Assembly (NCBI GenBank): GCA_031771865.1 | Contig: JASISA010000002.1 | Span: forward strand, 558,001-622,000 | DNA: 64,000 nt | Source of the DNA: Nothophaeocryptopus gaeumannii | Lineage: Eukaryota; Ascomycota; Dothideomycetes; Mycosphaerellales; Mycosphaerellaceae | Direction: 5' to 3' | Part shown: piece after piece, positions 23,031 through 34,440 of the stretch | Numbering within the stretch: position 1 is the first letter of the stretch | How the letters are laid out: the number at the start of each line of letters is the position of its first letter | Notes under the pieces: model-generated | Told to the model about the DNA's origin: nothing | Databases searched by the model: none | What the model saw: only the letters and a program-made list of their open reading frames with translations | Translations under genes and position numbers: made by a program

Positions 23031-23397
23031 ATCGAGAGGGAGTCTGGAAAAGGCCGGAAGGCTGTCCAGCCTGAGTTGAATGAAGACCTCGATCTCTGTT
23101 CTGATCGGACCAGACCTGCAGAAGGAAGTCAGCAAAAGCGCGAGGGACTTGCTTCGAGCAATGGGGTCACTGAACACGAGCATAATTGCGGCGTAACAAG
23201 AAGATGAACGTTTCAGATAGCTTCATTCGTGCCCGTACTGACTAGCACATTGACTCTTCCGCAACGATCCATTTTGCATCTACACTTCTTGACAGGAATG
23301 CCCGACTACACACAGCAGCTCCTGCACATGCAAGTTCTTCCAGTCATGCCCACTCACGCCAGAACGCCCAACACATTTGCGAGCAAGCGCGTCCTGA
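23031..23397. other. Intergenic, 367 bp (convergent)
   Basis: Lies between the broken secreted gene and the RPA1 stop codon. Nothing recognised. Confidence 0.45.
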
Positions 23398-25362
23398 CTA
23401 GACAAACAAAGTATCCTCGTTGATGTTGTACTTCTTAATCATATCCGCAAGCTTCTTCGACTCCTGAACAAAGTCGATATTGCGAGCGATCTGTACTTGA
23501 TAGCGGACCCTGCGAACATGTTAGCGACCCAACCGTCTCTTGCTGACATGCAACGACATACCTCTGCTGATCCTGGAAATTATCCATCTTCGCACGACAC
23601 CTAAAGATGAAAGACTTGCAATTCGCCTCAGCAAACAAATCGGTCACTCTCTTGTCGTCACCCTCCTCCTTCATGGCCATGAGGTCATTAGCCGACACGC
23701 CCATGATCTGCTGTCCCACATCATCAAAGCAACTCAACCAGATCTGTCCGGTGTGGTCGCTCACGTTCACAGACATGATATATCTGTACTTCGGCGCCGG
23801 CCAGGACTTGTCGCACTTCTCGCATCGCCACTCGCCATCACCGACCTCAACGACTTTCTTGTTGCAAGGCGCTGGGTCGGTCGTTTGGCAGGCTGGGTAG
23901 CTGACGTTGTCTTGTTTCACGTAGATGATGGTAGCTTTGATGCTGAACCAGTCGGTATCGTTGCTCATGCCGAGGTTCTCGTCACGGACTTGCGCGATGG
24001 TCTTCGTGTCATTCTTCTGGCCACCGCTTGTAGCTCCCACAGTCGACATCGTATTGGCGTGCGATGAGAACTGCTCGGTGCGGCCAGCGGCGTTGTACCA
24101 TCCCTTGAGCTTGTATGCCTCCTCGATGTCAGGGTCGATGTTCATGCTTCCAGATGAGAGAAGGGAGAGGGAGCGGCCACCAAAGTCGGATACCTTGACA
24201 CCCTTGAAAGCGACTACTGACTCCGGCTGCGCATCGAAGGACTCTGCGGTCTTGCCCCAGATCGTAAGGCGCACGTTGAAGCTGCTGTCGTCGACAAGAG
24301 TCAACTCGCGCTTGCTGTATGGCTTTGAAGTCGTCTTGGAAACGATCTCGCTGACTTCGCCGATATCTGACAGTACACCGATGACATCGATAGTCATGTC
24401 TTTCTCGACGTTCTGAAGAGCAGCAATGTTCGTGAAGTTATAACGGACTTGCGGCACTCCATCGTTGTCTTCGGCCTTCTCGACAAGCGTATCTTTCTCG
24501 AATGTGAGCTCATAATCGTTGTTCAGATTTGAGAACTGCTTCTTCGCCAAGTTGACTCTGCAAGGACTGGAGATGTAATAGACGCTGCCCTCGTGCAAAA
24601 CGTCATACCACTGGTCGACTGCTTCGTTGAACATGGTAGCGCGGATCTCGCCAGAGTCGTCCAAGAAGTTGGCGCTGAACAGCTTGCCCTCACCATTCTT
24701 GTTGTGCCATGTCTTGATGTCGCCCTTGTTTGTGCAGCGCGCCTTGATTGTCCACTTGTGCGTGTACGGAGAAATGGCTTCGATGGGTGTGATGTTGGCG
24801 TGCGAGCCTCCGTTAGATGCGCCATTTGTTCGCGAGGGAAGAGAACGCTGGGGTGTTTGCTGTTGCTGTTGCGGCTTTTGTCCGTAGAAGTTGTTGCCCG
24901 TGATGTTTCCAGGCTGCGGCTTAACATCCTCTTGTGCTTCTTGCTTCACGGCTTCCAACGCCACAGGCTGTCCCAGCTTTTCCGGCTCTCCATACTCTTC
25001 TAATACGTCCAGACCGATGATGATGAGGATGTGCTTGTCTTTGACGAAGTTCGATTGGAAGGATTTGAGACGGCAGATGCTGCCCTTCTTGAGCTTCTCA
25101 TCGTTGATCAGCCAGTTCGATTCTGCATTCCCAAGTTAGCTTCTGACTACTACGTGGACTCTAACAATCACATACGCATGGACAGCATGCCCTGAATGAA
25201 GTTTATCGTGTCGTTGAAGACCACTCGCCACCGTTCTTGCCCGTTCGATCCTTGAGCCATCGGCTTGATTTGAACACACTGCAATATCGGATTGTCGACA
25301 TTTTGGCCTTCGACGATGTTGCGCAGAGCGCCGACGCTGATAGCGCTCGCAGCGTCCGCCAT
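23398..25362 (-). CDS. RFA1: Replication protein A large subunit (RPA1/RFA1)
   Basis: Three exons: 25176..25362, 23562..25122 and 23398..23509 (introns 53 and 52 nt), giving 619 aa; yeast Rfa1 has 621. The N-terminal protein-interaction OB fold starts MADAASAISVGALRNIV. A Gln-rich linker follows (PQQQQQTPQR), then the ssDNA-binding OB folds from about residue 175 (ISPYTHKWTIKARCT). DBD-C has a C4 zinc ribbon at about 474-500 (PAC..APC...WRCEKC). The last exon supplies the trimer-forming helix ending EDTLFV. It binds single-stranded DNA in replication, repair and recombination with RPA2 and RPA3. Confidence 0.96.
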
Positions 25363-25714
25363 GGTGAGCTTGGAGTGGGTGCGGTGTGAGAAGTTAGGCG
25401 GAAGTTGTTTGTGATGAGATGGAAGTGTTTCCTCTGTGCACTTTAGGTACGCGACGCGACCCCGCGACGCGTCTTAGGCAGATACATCACGTGATATGGT
25501 TTGCCCTGATGCCTGTCGGTTGTGACAGTCTCTGGCAAGCTTACATCTGTGATGCATTCATCGATGTAGGTGAAAGAGGAGGTTCTAGGAAGGTAGGTGA
25601 TCCTCAGAGATCAAATCTCCATCATAGCTGATATTTGCTCTACATGCTGATAGTCCCCTGTTTACCGAGCTCATAGCAGTCCGTTTCTGCGTCTACTCGT
25701 CCATCATGATCATC
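25363..25714. other. Intergenic, 352 bp
   Basis: RPA1 promoter. It holds CGCGACGCGACCCCGCGACGCG near 25450-25470, a cluster of ACGCG/CGCGA words resembling the MCB/MBF element (ACGCGT) that drives S-phase genes in fungi. This is a pattern match only. Confidence 0.4.
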
Positions 25715-26546
25715 TTACAAGGAGCGAGCTATTCAAAGTCAGCGATTTGACTTCCATTAAATCATTTGAAGGTACTCGAGACTTACCCTGCGAAACCTCA
25801 CTCTGGCTAATGTGCCTCAACTTATTAATCGCCGGAGTCTCACCCGTAACAACCCCCTTCGCAACCTCAATCGTGCTGGAGATGATGTTCTTTCGGCTAA
25901 CGGCATAAGAGATAGTGCTGGCCTTCACTTTGATCAAGGCGATACGCGGGTCCTCCGGTCCACCATCATGCTTGCCATCACCGAGATCACCCAACCAGGC
26001 CTTGAGGGCTGGCGAGTAGAACTCCCGGACCTTTGCGCGGTCAGTCTCGACGGTTGCGGTGCCGGAAATGGATGCCCACTCGCCAGTGGAGTTGAGGAAT
26101 CCTATGTTGACCTCTGGGTGGGCTTCGAGGTCGTCGGTCTTGCCGGATTCAGTGTTGGTGTGGAAGATGAAGTCAACAGGGGTTTCCTTTCCAGCCAACG
26201 CCATGCATCTCGAAACCAACAATCCGTCACCAGTTCGGGTAGTCAAGAGGCAGAACTTTGTTCGGTCGACGAAGTGTGCCAGGTCATCGACTTTCTCCTT
26301 CAATCCTGGCTCCTGCTCGTTCTTCTGAGTGTATGGGTCGGCTGGCTTGGCGCCGGTGTCGGTGTTGCTGTAAGACATGTTGGCGGTGGTTTGATGGAAC
26401 GGTCTTATGGTGGTTCTGTTCTTGATTGTCAGGACGTTTGGTGTTTGAGGTATTGATGATGGTCGAATCGCGCAAGATCCCGCAAGGCCAATTGACAGTG
26501 GTCGTTGCCAATGGCTTGCCCCTTGGATCAATCGTTTTGACATCAT
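25715..26546 (-). CDS. Pyridoxamine 5'-phosphate oxidase-like flavoprotein
   Basis: Two exons, 25787..26546 and a 14-nt last exon 25715..25728 (58-nt intron), giving 257 aa. The split-barrel FMN-binding fold is seen in FVDRTKFCLLTTRTGDGLLVSRCMA, FHTNTESGKTDDLEAHPEVNIGF and WASISGTATVETDR. It is the small 'general stress protein 26'-like branch rather than biosynthetic PdxH. The first 55 residues are Arg/Ser/Thr-rich without acids and look like a mitochondrial presequence. A second ATG (MSYSNTD) sits where the domain-only form would start. The substrate is unknown; flavin/F420-type redox or stress functions are known in the family. Confidence 0.82.
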
Positions 26547-27134
26547 CACAAGGTCTGATGCATCGATGGGAATCGGGAAGAAGGGGACGACGACTCACCA
26601 GTTGAAGATTTCTTTGCTGTTAAATCTATCAAGTTGTCATGGAAGTGTAAGATGAGACGGGATCACTCCTCAATTTTGTTTACCGAGCGACGTGAATGCC
26701 CCACGATGGTCTTGATGACGTCGCCAATTCATCATGCCCCTCACCCGTCCAAGAGTTCACCTCACACAACACATGGCTCCTCCTGCAGGAGATCGGAAAC
26801 TCAAGCGTCAGCCGCATCTAATCTGAGATCTCTCGCTCGCGGTTGTCTCCGGAGCTTCTTGCTTTCAAACGAAATTCCTTGAATCACTCGACGATTTCGA
26901 GCAAAGCTGCTCGCTCACTTTGAGCGTATCTTTCTCTCATACTCGCAACATGTTGTTGCAAGCTTCGAGAAATCCCAAAAGTCGCAAAAGTTGTAATGTC
27001 GATCGATCACGCCATGGCTCAAGGTCGGGTATAACTGTCGTCAGATTGTTGCTTCGTAGACTCATTCTTTCTTGCTTTCTATGACACAGTAAGTATACTA
27101 CATTGAAGCATCTCGACGCAATCTCAGAGTTCAC
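26547..27134. other. Intergenic, 588 bp
   Basis: PPOX-like promoter and TM9SF 3' region. No gene seen. Confidence 0.45.
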
Positions 27135-29126
27135 CTAGTCGATCTTGAGCGAACCGTAGATCCTGTGTACGAATACCCAACAGGCAAAGAAACCAATGGA
27201 TCCTAAAATTCAAAGTCAGCTCACATTCACCAACCCCGACAGGCTAGGTCCAGACTTACCACTCAGCAAGAACCACAGAAAACTCAATAGCAGCGAGTAT
27301 CCAAAGTACAGCAACCCTCCCGTAAAGCTGCTAAAGCTCAACATCCTCGACCAGTACAACAGACTGTACGCAAATACATATCCGGCACTCGCTCCGCTAC
27401 TAGCGAAAGCTCTCCATTGCCAATGATAATTCTCTGCGCAGAGCAGGAAGTAAATCATCAAGATCGTCACAGCCGCGGACGTTACAATGAGTAGCCCAAA
27501 GCTGAGGAAGAGGAAGCCGAACATGTAGTATATCCGATTACTCCAGAGCGAGTTCATGATGAAGTACAGCTCCACGAAGATCGCGCCAAAAGGCAGGACG
27601 CCAACAAGGAGCATGCTTGGGACAAGGCGGAGGTAGCCTTGTGAAGGTGGGATCTGTCGAGGGATTTGGTTCGTTCGAACAGGTGCGTCTTGCACAGGTT
27701 GGCGGAAACCGACCCAGGAGCCTGCGACGGAGAGCGGCACAGAGATGACGAACCAGATGCCAACAATGACGAGCATGGTCGTGAAGGGTACTGCTCCGGA
27801 TGATTGCCGCGCCCAGACGAACAGGTTTAAGAGAAAGAAGACACCGAAGACGAAGGCCGGTACAGCTACTGGCGTGTAAACGAAGAGCTGCTTCGATTTC
27901 GTTCCCTGGAAAGACTTGTAGACTCGCGAGCTGACGTATCCACCGACGAAGCCGAATGCAGTGTAAAGGAGTATCATGACTGTCGCAAGACTGCCACGGT
28001 TGCTTGGCGAGAGAAATCCGACAACTGCGAAGGCGATCGTGAATCCTGCCATCATGAACAGCTGGGCGCCGTTTCCAACAAGAATCGAGAGTCCAAGGGA
28101 GTGCTTTGGCGGCCGGAAGACATCTCCATGGACCAGCTTCCAACCGCTGTCCTCCTGAATGCCATCTTCGACGCTGTTCCCATTCAAGTCGTCCAGTCCG
28201 AGCTGGTCCAAGCGGTTATAGCGCGCAATGTCCTTCCTAAGCGTCCTGACCAGAATCGTGCTAACCATACCTATCAAGAACATGACGATTACCGCGCTGT
28301 TGATCAGGGAGAACCAGTGGATCTTCGGATCGAAGACATGAAGGTATTTGTCCCACCTGGTCGCAAAGGAAGTCGCAGATGGCCTCCAGTAGATACTGTA
28401 CGTCCAGAGCATCCTGGTCCGATCCTTCTCAGAGAGCTTCAAAGGTGCACCTCCCTCTGAGCAGTCTGCAGCCATATCGTCTCCCTGTCCGACTCTTTTC
28501 GAATCTCTTCGGGATGAAGGCTCCACTAATATCCCAACGACCCTGTATTCATTCTTTCGCACTTGATGATAATCAATGAAGATATCATAGTGGTTGTTCA
28601 AATGTGGCTTCTCATTCTCTACCTTCCCCAGCGCAAACCCAGGCTGGTAGAACTCGGTGTTCGTATTCGGGTCGAGGTAGTTCTGTGCCGCGGGTAGACC
28701 ATCCACCAGCCAGTTCACGATATAGTTCTGGTATATCCTTCTATTGACAAACTTGGCGTCTCGCGCCTCAAACCATGTCTCATCGCATACCGCCCTGCAC
28801 GTCTCATTCACTTCCATCCGCAGCTCAAAAGGTGAAGTGAGGATGCGATCGCCGAAGAGTATGCTCCCGAGAGACTCTGAGATGTGTCTCGGCCCATCCT
28901 TAGGTTGGCAGAAGTGGAAGTTGGGATGGTAGTAGTCGAAGGAGAATGCCGACCGCACTTGGGTGTCGCGCTGCGATTGTGAGGGCGTGAGGTGATTGAC
29001 ATTGAGCGGCACGAGATCGCCATGCTTGTAATTCGTAGGTGTAATGCCTGGCAGGTAGAAGGCACTTAGAAGGGGCGCTGTCGAGACCAGCAGCAGCAGG
29101 CTTGCCGGCAGCGGATCGAGCCGCAT
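27135..29126 (-). CDS. Transmembrane 9 superfamily protein (EMP70/TMN)
   Basis: Two exons, 27260..29126 and 27135..27202 (57-nt intron), giving 644 aa. A signal peptide (LPASLLLLVSTAPLLSAFYLPG) is followed by the family start FYLPGITPTNYKHGD, a lumenal domain of about 250 aa with four conserved cysteines, and nine hydrophobic segments from about residue 270 to the end. The C-terminus YGSLKID matches the KxD/KID Golgi retention signal of TM9SF proteins. These proteins act in Golgi/endosome sorting, adhesion and metal homeostasis. The last exon is essential for the retention motif. Confidence 0.94.
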
Positions 29127-30108
29127 GGCTGTTGTTCAGTCAGTCTCCAGTGGCCTCAGTGTGTTGTCGCGATGAGCGCAAATCGTGATGCTCCTCGATG
29201 CCGTTCTAAGCTGACTTTCGGTGGTCGAAATATTGATACAGGCCAGCTAGTGGTAAACTTGGAGCCTGCCACCGACCATCCGGCGGAAGCAGTCAAAGCT
29301 CCTCGAAGCGTGTAGAGTGGGCGTCGTCACCAACGGACCGCAGTCTCCCGTGATTGGTTCCTGAGCGCGATGCGTGTTCTTTCTCCCAGACTCGCAACTC
29401 CTTCGGGTTCAATGGTAGGGTCGGATTATTGAGTTCTGGTACAGCAACACAGGAGCACCCGTAAATGTTGTATTACCAGCGAAGTGAAGGTGTTGGACTT
29501 GGACAGCTTGCCATAAAGTCGGCCCGCGGCAGTCACCAGCCACACTGCCAAGTCAAGTCTGCCAGGGTGATGGAATGGCCAAGAAGAGGCTGTGACCGTT
29601 TAGGCAAGCAGCACGTGAAGGACATTCGACAACACTTCTCGCAAAGATCACAGCAAGCATGTGTAAATTGCTTGCGCTCATCACTATTGGATCGCTTGAT
29701 AGCCTGAGTTGATCACTTTGGTATTCCCTACCCCGGACTACCATTCTAAAAGCATACGCGGCCTCAATCTTACAGAAGCGCTAAGGAAACGAAGCGCAGT
29801 GCTAATTGATGCAAAGTCGTATCTCATTGAAGCCTGTGCGCCGGGCCATGTCTTCATATCTGCAGAGGGCTTTGATGATCTATGTAGTCCATTGGCATCC
29901 ATCCTCCAGCGCCGTGCCGTGCCAATGCCTCAGCGCGTACGCGAGCAGTAACCCAAATACAATCCCCGTACTTGAGGTAAAAGTAGATGTACAGAAGAAG
30001 CTGAGCCCATCTCATCACACCGTGTCCGTTGGCTTCCGGTGATTCCTTTTCGCAATGCCTGCGGACGCCACATCCACAATCTACATCTCACTAAACCGAA
30101 AGCTTCGC
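29127..30108. other. Intergenic, 982 bp
   Basis: TM9SF upstream region and GH128 3' side. It contains an inverted CCAAT (ATTGG at about 29352). No gene seen. Confidence 0.45.
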
Positions 30109-31584
30109 TTAAGAGGTGTATGACATGTAGGTGCTACCGTAGGTCGATGGCTCAGAGCCAGTGACAAGGAGACCATCACTGACCATGTAGTAAGCGTAGC
30201 CGGCGACGTTGTCGTTGCTGTCCATCCAGGGCATGACCTCTTCAAGGAAGGACTTGATCTGGTCGTCGGAGCCCGTAGCACCGAACTCAGAAACGTAAAC
30301 CGGCTTGCCGTTGGCCATGTCGATAGCCTGCTGGACGTGCGACTTGAAGTATTCAGTGTTCTCCGCGGAGTCGTACCAGTGAATGCTCAAGCAGTCAATC
30401 TGGCAGTCAGTGCAGGAGTCAAGGAAGCTCTGTAGCCAAGTGAGACCCATCGATCCGCCACCGTTGGTGACAGACGGTGCGCAGAGCTTGGCCTGGCCCT
30501 TGAATGGATTCATGTAAGTGCTGTAAGCAGAAGCGGCAGCAGCTGCGCCAAGGTTGGCCTGAGTGCTGAGATCCGGCTCGTTGAAAGAGAAAAGGTGAGT
30601 GGCGCCAGAGCTGATGGCAGATTTGGCGTTGTCACTCCAGGAGCCGGTGAACTCATCGGAGGTACCCCAGAGGGTAGGAATGAACTTGTAGTTGCCCTCG
30701 AGTCCGTTGCTGGACGAGCCCCAGTTGTAGGCCCAGGAGACTTCTTTGGAGCCGCTGAAGCAGGAAATGAGGCTCGCATCATTGTAAGCGAGACCGCGCT
30801 TGCCCGAGGAAGATGAGGAGCTTGAGTAAGAAGCCGGGGCGGACGAAGTCTTAGAGCCCTGGTTCACACCCTTGTCCGGAATCGAGATAGAGGCAGAGAG
30901 GATGGCAGCTGCCGTAGTCGAAGAGACCATGCTGCTGTAGGAAGGAGCAGCCTCGGATTTGGTCACAGGAGCAGCTTCGGTGCTCGAGCTGGAGGAGTAT
31001 GCTGGTGCCGAGTATGAGCTGGAGACTGGGGCGGCCTCGCTGCTGCTAGAGCTGCTGGAGTAGGAAGGAGCAGAGTAACCTGGAGCAGAGGCGGCAGAGC
31101 TGGACTCAACTGGAGAGGCCTCAGTGCTGCTGGATGAAGAATACGATGGCGCAGAGTATATTGGAGCAGTGCCGGCGGATGAAACTGGAGCAGCCTGTGA
31201 AGAAGAAGGCGCGGAGCCCTCAGTGACATACTGCGTGACCTTCTCGGTCTGAGTGACAGTCACAGCTGCGCACTCGTCACCTGCGGCACTTGTCTCATGA
31301 CCGGCGGCAGCCGCGCTGGCAGACGAGGCGAAGTTGACGTTGACAGTGCGGTAGACTGTCTGGGTGCTATACTCCGTGGCCGTGTTGATAGAAGTCTGGG
31401 TGGTCGGGACACCAGTGGATCCGTAACCTTCAGTTGCGTTGGCAGATGGGTATGGGTATGGCACGCCGGTACTGCCAGTGGCGTGCAAATGGTGATGACC
31501 ATGACCGTGCTTGTGGCCGACGTAAGGAGAGGCCAACGCCGTCGAGGCCAATGCCAAGACGGACAAGTGAGTGACTGGCGACAT
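30109..31584 (-). CDS. GH128 endo-beta-1,3-glucanase with Ser/His-rich N-region (Asl1-like)
   Basis: A single exon of 491 aa. The signal peptide (MSPVTHLSVLALASTALASP) is followed at once by a His-rich HKHGHGHHHLH. Then comes a Ser/Ala/Pro/Tyr-rich wall-linker with repeated SAPSYSSSSST units (about residues 120-260), and the catalytic domain from about 264 (KRGLAYNDASL) to the end. GH128 features are VSWAYNWG, the acid/base Glu in FNEPD and the nucleophile Glu in VSEFG. Family members cut beta-1,3-glucan; Asl1-type proteins bind the fungal wall. A role in wall remodelling is inferred. The coding DNA is rich in CAG/AGC codons through the linker. Confidence 0.9.
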   Translation of the reverse strand: MSPVTHLSVLALASTALASPYVGHKHGHGHHHLHATGSTGVPYPYPSANATEGYGSTGVPTTQTSINTATEYSTQTVYRTVNVNFASSASAAAAGHETSAAGDECAAVTVTQTEKVTQYVTEGSAPSSSQAAPVSSAGTAPIYSAPSYSSSSSTEASPVESSSAASAPGYSAPSYSSSSSSSEAAPVSSSYSAPAYSSSSSTEAAPVTKSEAAPSYSSMVSSTTAAAILSASISIPDKGVNQGSKTSSAPASYSSSSSSSGKRGLAYNDASLISCFSGSKEVSWAYNWGSSSNGLEGNYKFIPTLWGTSDEFTGSWSDNAKSAISSGATHLFSFNEPDLSTQANLGAAAAASAYSTYMNPFKGQAKLCAPSVTNGGGSMGLTWLQSFLDSCTDCQIDCLSIHWYDSAENTEYFKSHVQQAIDMANGKPVYVSEFGATGSDDQIKSFLEEVMPWMDSNDNVAGYAYYMVSDGLLVTGSEPSTYGSTYMSYTS

Positions 31585-34226
31585 GATGAAGATGCTCGTG
31601 TCGTAAAATGCTAGCTTCTGATGCTGGTCGTGGGATATGCTGTCGTGACTGTGTGCTGTTCTATCGCGCGCGAGATCAGAAAGCTGCTGCTAGAGCGCTG
31701 GACTGTCGTGATGCAAGCCGACCAGGACAATTGCTGTGATGCTGTGGGTAAAATGAAGGTGGTGTCCGGGTGAGTGGACGTGGTCGAGCAGGAGCTCAAA
31801 AGAGAGTGGCAGCAATTGCAACAGGTGAACGAGGGCTATCAATGCACGTACAATGGAGGGTTGAAGTGCGACAAAAGAAGAAGAGAAGTTCTCACAGCTG
31901 CAGCAGCAGCACCAAGAGGGAGGCGCACATGTGCTTCGGCAACAACCAAACAGGGGCCGTTATGGCGGCCGTTCGTCGTTTCAGTGGACGCGCAATCGGA
32001 GCAACGTCTGTAGGACCCACACGCAACGCTCTTGTGCCACTGACGGCGCTTGAACGACTGGGTCTCTGCTCATCATGACTGGTTCCTGGCCACTCTGCTC
32101 GCTGTCTTTCTGAAAAGGAGCCGAAAGGTTCGCTGCCGCAACCCCAGAGGCCAGTGCACACGGAACACAGCGCGTCGCGGCGACTGTGAACGTGTGGGCG
32201 GCACTAGAGACTGGGCAGACCAGCCGTGCTCGTCTCGCCCATTTCCAGCCGTCAGCCTGCGACGGCGGTGTTCGAGTCGCTTCGAGCTCTGGGAGGTGCG
32301 GTCAACAGGAGAAGGGAGTAAGAGTCATGACGATTGGCTCGACGGGAGAAAAGATCTGGGCTGCAAGGTACCCGGACGGTACCGCAGCGCCTCTCGGCTC
32401 GGGTGCGTTTCATGATCCTCTCCGCCCTCCAATCGGGTCCAGAGTCCAGACCGTGAAAAAGAACCCTTCGGTTGCAGATGACCGTGACAACAACCCAACA
32501 CCGTCTCGCAGAAAATTCGTGCCCAGCTCATCATTTCCCGCAGGTATCGACATGGGCTGTTTGCTGGACTGCGGGGCCGAAGAAGGCGTAAAAAGAAAAT
32601 TCAATACTTCACTCGGGTTCACTACCATCTGGTTGCTCTTGTAAGTCTCGACAAGAATATTATTTGCAAAGAAGACCGTGTTTCGGGAGGACGCCTCCAG
32701 GACTAGGAACTCTCGGCGCTTTGGCTCCCTCTTCGTGGAGTGCAACCGCCCATAACGGGAAGCTTCGCCGCAGGATACGAGTGTTCTTGTTTGACAAAGC
32801 GCTTGTTGACCCGCCTTGCATAGCGATGACAGCAACGACAGTCTCGGTGGACTGGCTGTACAGGAAGGGGCTCTGGCATCCACGCTAGCTCTTGGTGCGA
32901 AGAGAGACTGGCATCTGATGTTAGCAAAGTTTTGATCACCACCAGAGACACTGCATGCATGCAGCCGCCCTGCTCGGCTCCGCAAAGAATTGATAGAGGA
33001 TCTTCAAGACACTGTGGTCGATGGACACTGCATGCTGCCTGGCTGAGACAGCGCACGATAAAGTAGCACTCTGCAGGTATGGCGGAGGATCTGCCAATGT
33101 CCCTGGTTCATGGCTGAGCACGGCAGAGAAAGCATGTTGCTGTACCGCCCTCTGGATTTTCATGACGGAGTATAGGCGTTGAACTCGGTACAATAACTGC
33201 GAGAACATGTATAGGTGTACAATGATGCCGGCCTGGAAAGTTTGTAAGTGAAATTCTGGGCAGTGGGCACGTCTCGTTCCTGCGGCCGTGGACCTGGGAG
33301 CCTCTCCGCCCTCGTCGGCAAGGACGATACTCTGCAATGTACAGGCGCTACGACCTAAGCTTGCTTGCTGACCGTTCTGACTGACCAGGAACCACCGACC
33401 AGACATACTTGAAGCTCTGTAGCCTTGCGTTCGGTAAAGCCATGCGAGATCACGCAAGGTGCAACTAGAGCAACATGACATTATGCGACAACTGACAAGG
33501 CAAAGCGGTGTCACGGCGTGTGTCTGTGGCATCAATGGTGTTGTATCTGCTGGTCAAGTGCAGTTTTGTACGTTTTGCGGATCGTGGGATGACAAGAGCT
33601 AATGAACAGGCTCCTGCAGAAGCACACTGCGACAACTCGAAGCATTCTTGCCGTGGATATCAAGGGCATTGGAGCACTGACGAAATGACCTACTCTCCAT
33701 CAATCATCGCCGCAGTTCGATGGCTGACTCTGATCGTCAGCAGTTGTGGGTGGCCTCCTATGGCCTTCGAATCACAAGCCTTGCTCTTGGCTTGAAATAT
33801 GGTGCAATCTCATAAATGCCCATGGATCAATCAAAGATGGCAACTCGAGTGGCGTTCCACGCCGTAAGCAAGCTCGTTGGAGGCCTGGCCTGGTTTAAAG
33901 ACTGCCAGTCATTGCCTTGCAGAATTATCATGTTTTCGCAGAATCATCATGCTTTCTTTGCTGTAGGATGAAAGCTGCTGAGACTTCACAGGCCTTTTTG
34001 AGACATCAACGCACACTTCACTTGCTTCGAGCGAGACAAGCCGCGACACGTGGCCCGTGCGTACCCTGATTGCCGCATTCAAACAGTTCACCGAGACCGA
34101 CTCAAACAGGCGAATTGACACCGAACTTGCTCACAGTCATGTACACATTGAACGATCACATACGAGCCGCTGAGGAGCCACATCCTTCAACCAACGATCA
34201 ACAACCGATTTCGCCAGTACGAATAG
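31585..34226. other. Long gene-free stretch, 2.6 kb
   Basis: Several open frames of 60-200 codons exist on both strands, but none shows a domain, a plausible composition or a good start. No terminal repeats or transposase fragments were seen. GH128's promoter occupies the left end. The right end runs into an F-box relic, so part of this may be old, decayed gene sequence. Confidence 0.5.
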
Positions 34227-34440
34227 ATGCTTCCCGCAGTCAAGACAGCCTTTGAGACCGCTGAGCTTCTCCAGCAGGTCTTCTTGGAGCTGCCACAGCG
34301 TGGTCTTTTGCTTTCCTAACGAGTGTGCAAGGCTTTCAAGAACGCCATCGCCGACACCAAGTTGTAGCAGCGGCTGTTCTTCGAGCCGGTCCAGTCACTG
34401 CAGGTGGTTTATGGCATCAGAGCAAGTGAGTAGCTGCAAC
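34227..34440 (+). pseudogene. F-box gene relic with two in-frame stops
   Basis: From ATG 34227 the frame reads MLPAVKTAFETAELLQQVFLE..., then LPQRGLLLS, stop (TAA 34317-34319), RVCKAFKNAIADTKL, stop (TAG 34365-34367), QRLFFEPVQSLQVVYGIR. This is a fungal F-box domain, whose family form reads LLLSQRVCKxF and LQRxLFF. Both stops sit where Gln is expected (CAA to TAA, CAG to TAG), so each is explained by one C-to-T change. No F-box C-terminal part could be traced after about 34440. The gene is inferred to be dead; its parent would have been an SCF ubiquitin-ligase adaptor. Confidence 0.7.

Noticed and set aside
23540..24067. 175-codon frame antisense to RPA1
   Set aside because: Shadow of a well-supported exon, no recognisable features.
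25812..26456. 214-codon frame antisense to the PPOX-like gene
   Set aside because: Shadow; composition and lack of homology features argue against a gene.
32936..33535. 199-codon minus frame in the gene-free block
   Set aside because: No domain, Cys/Ser-rich random look, no splice support.
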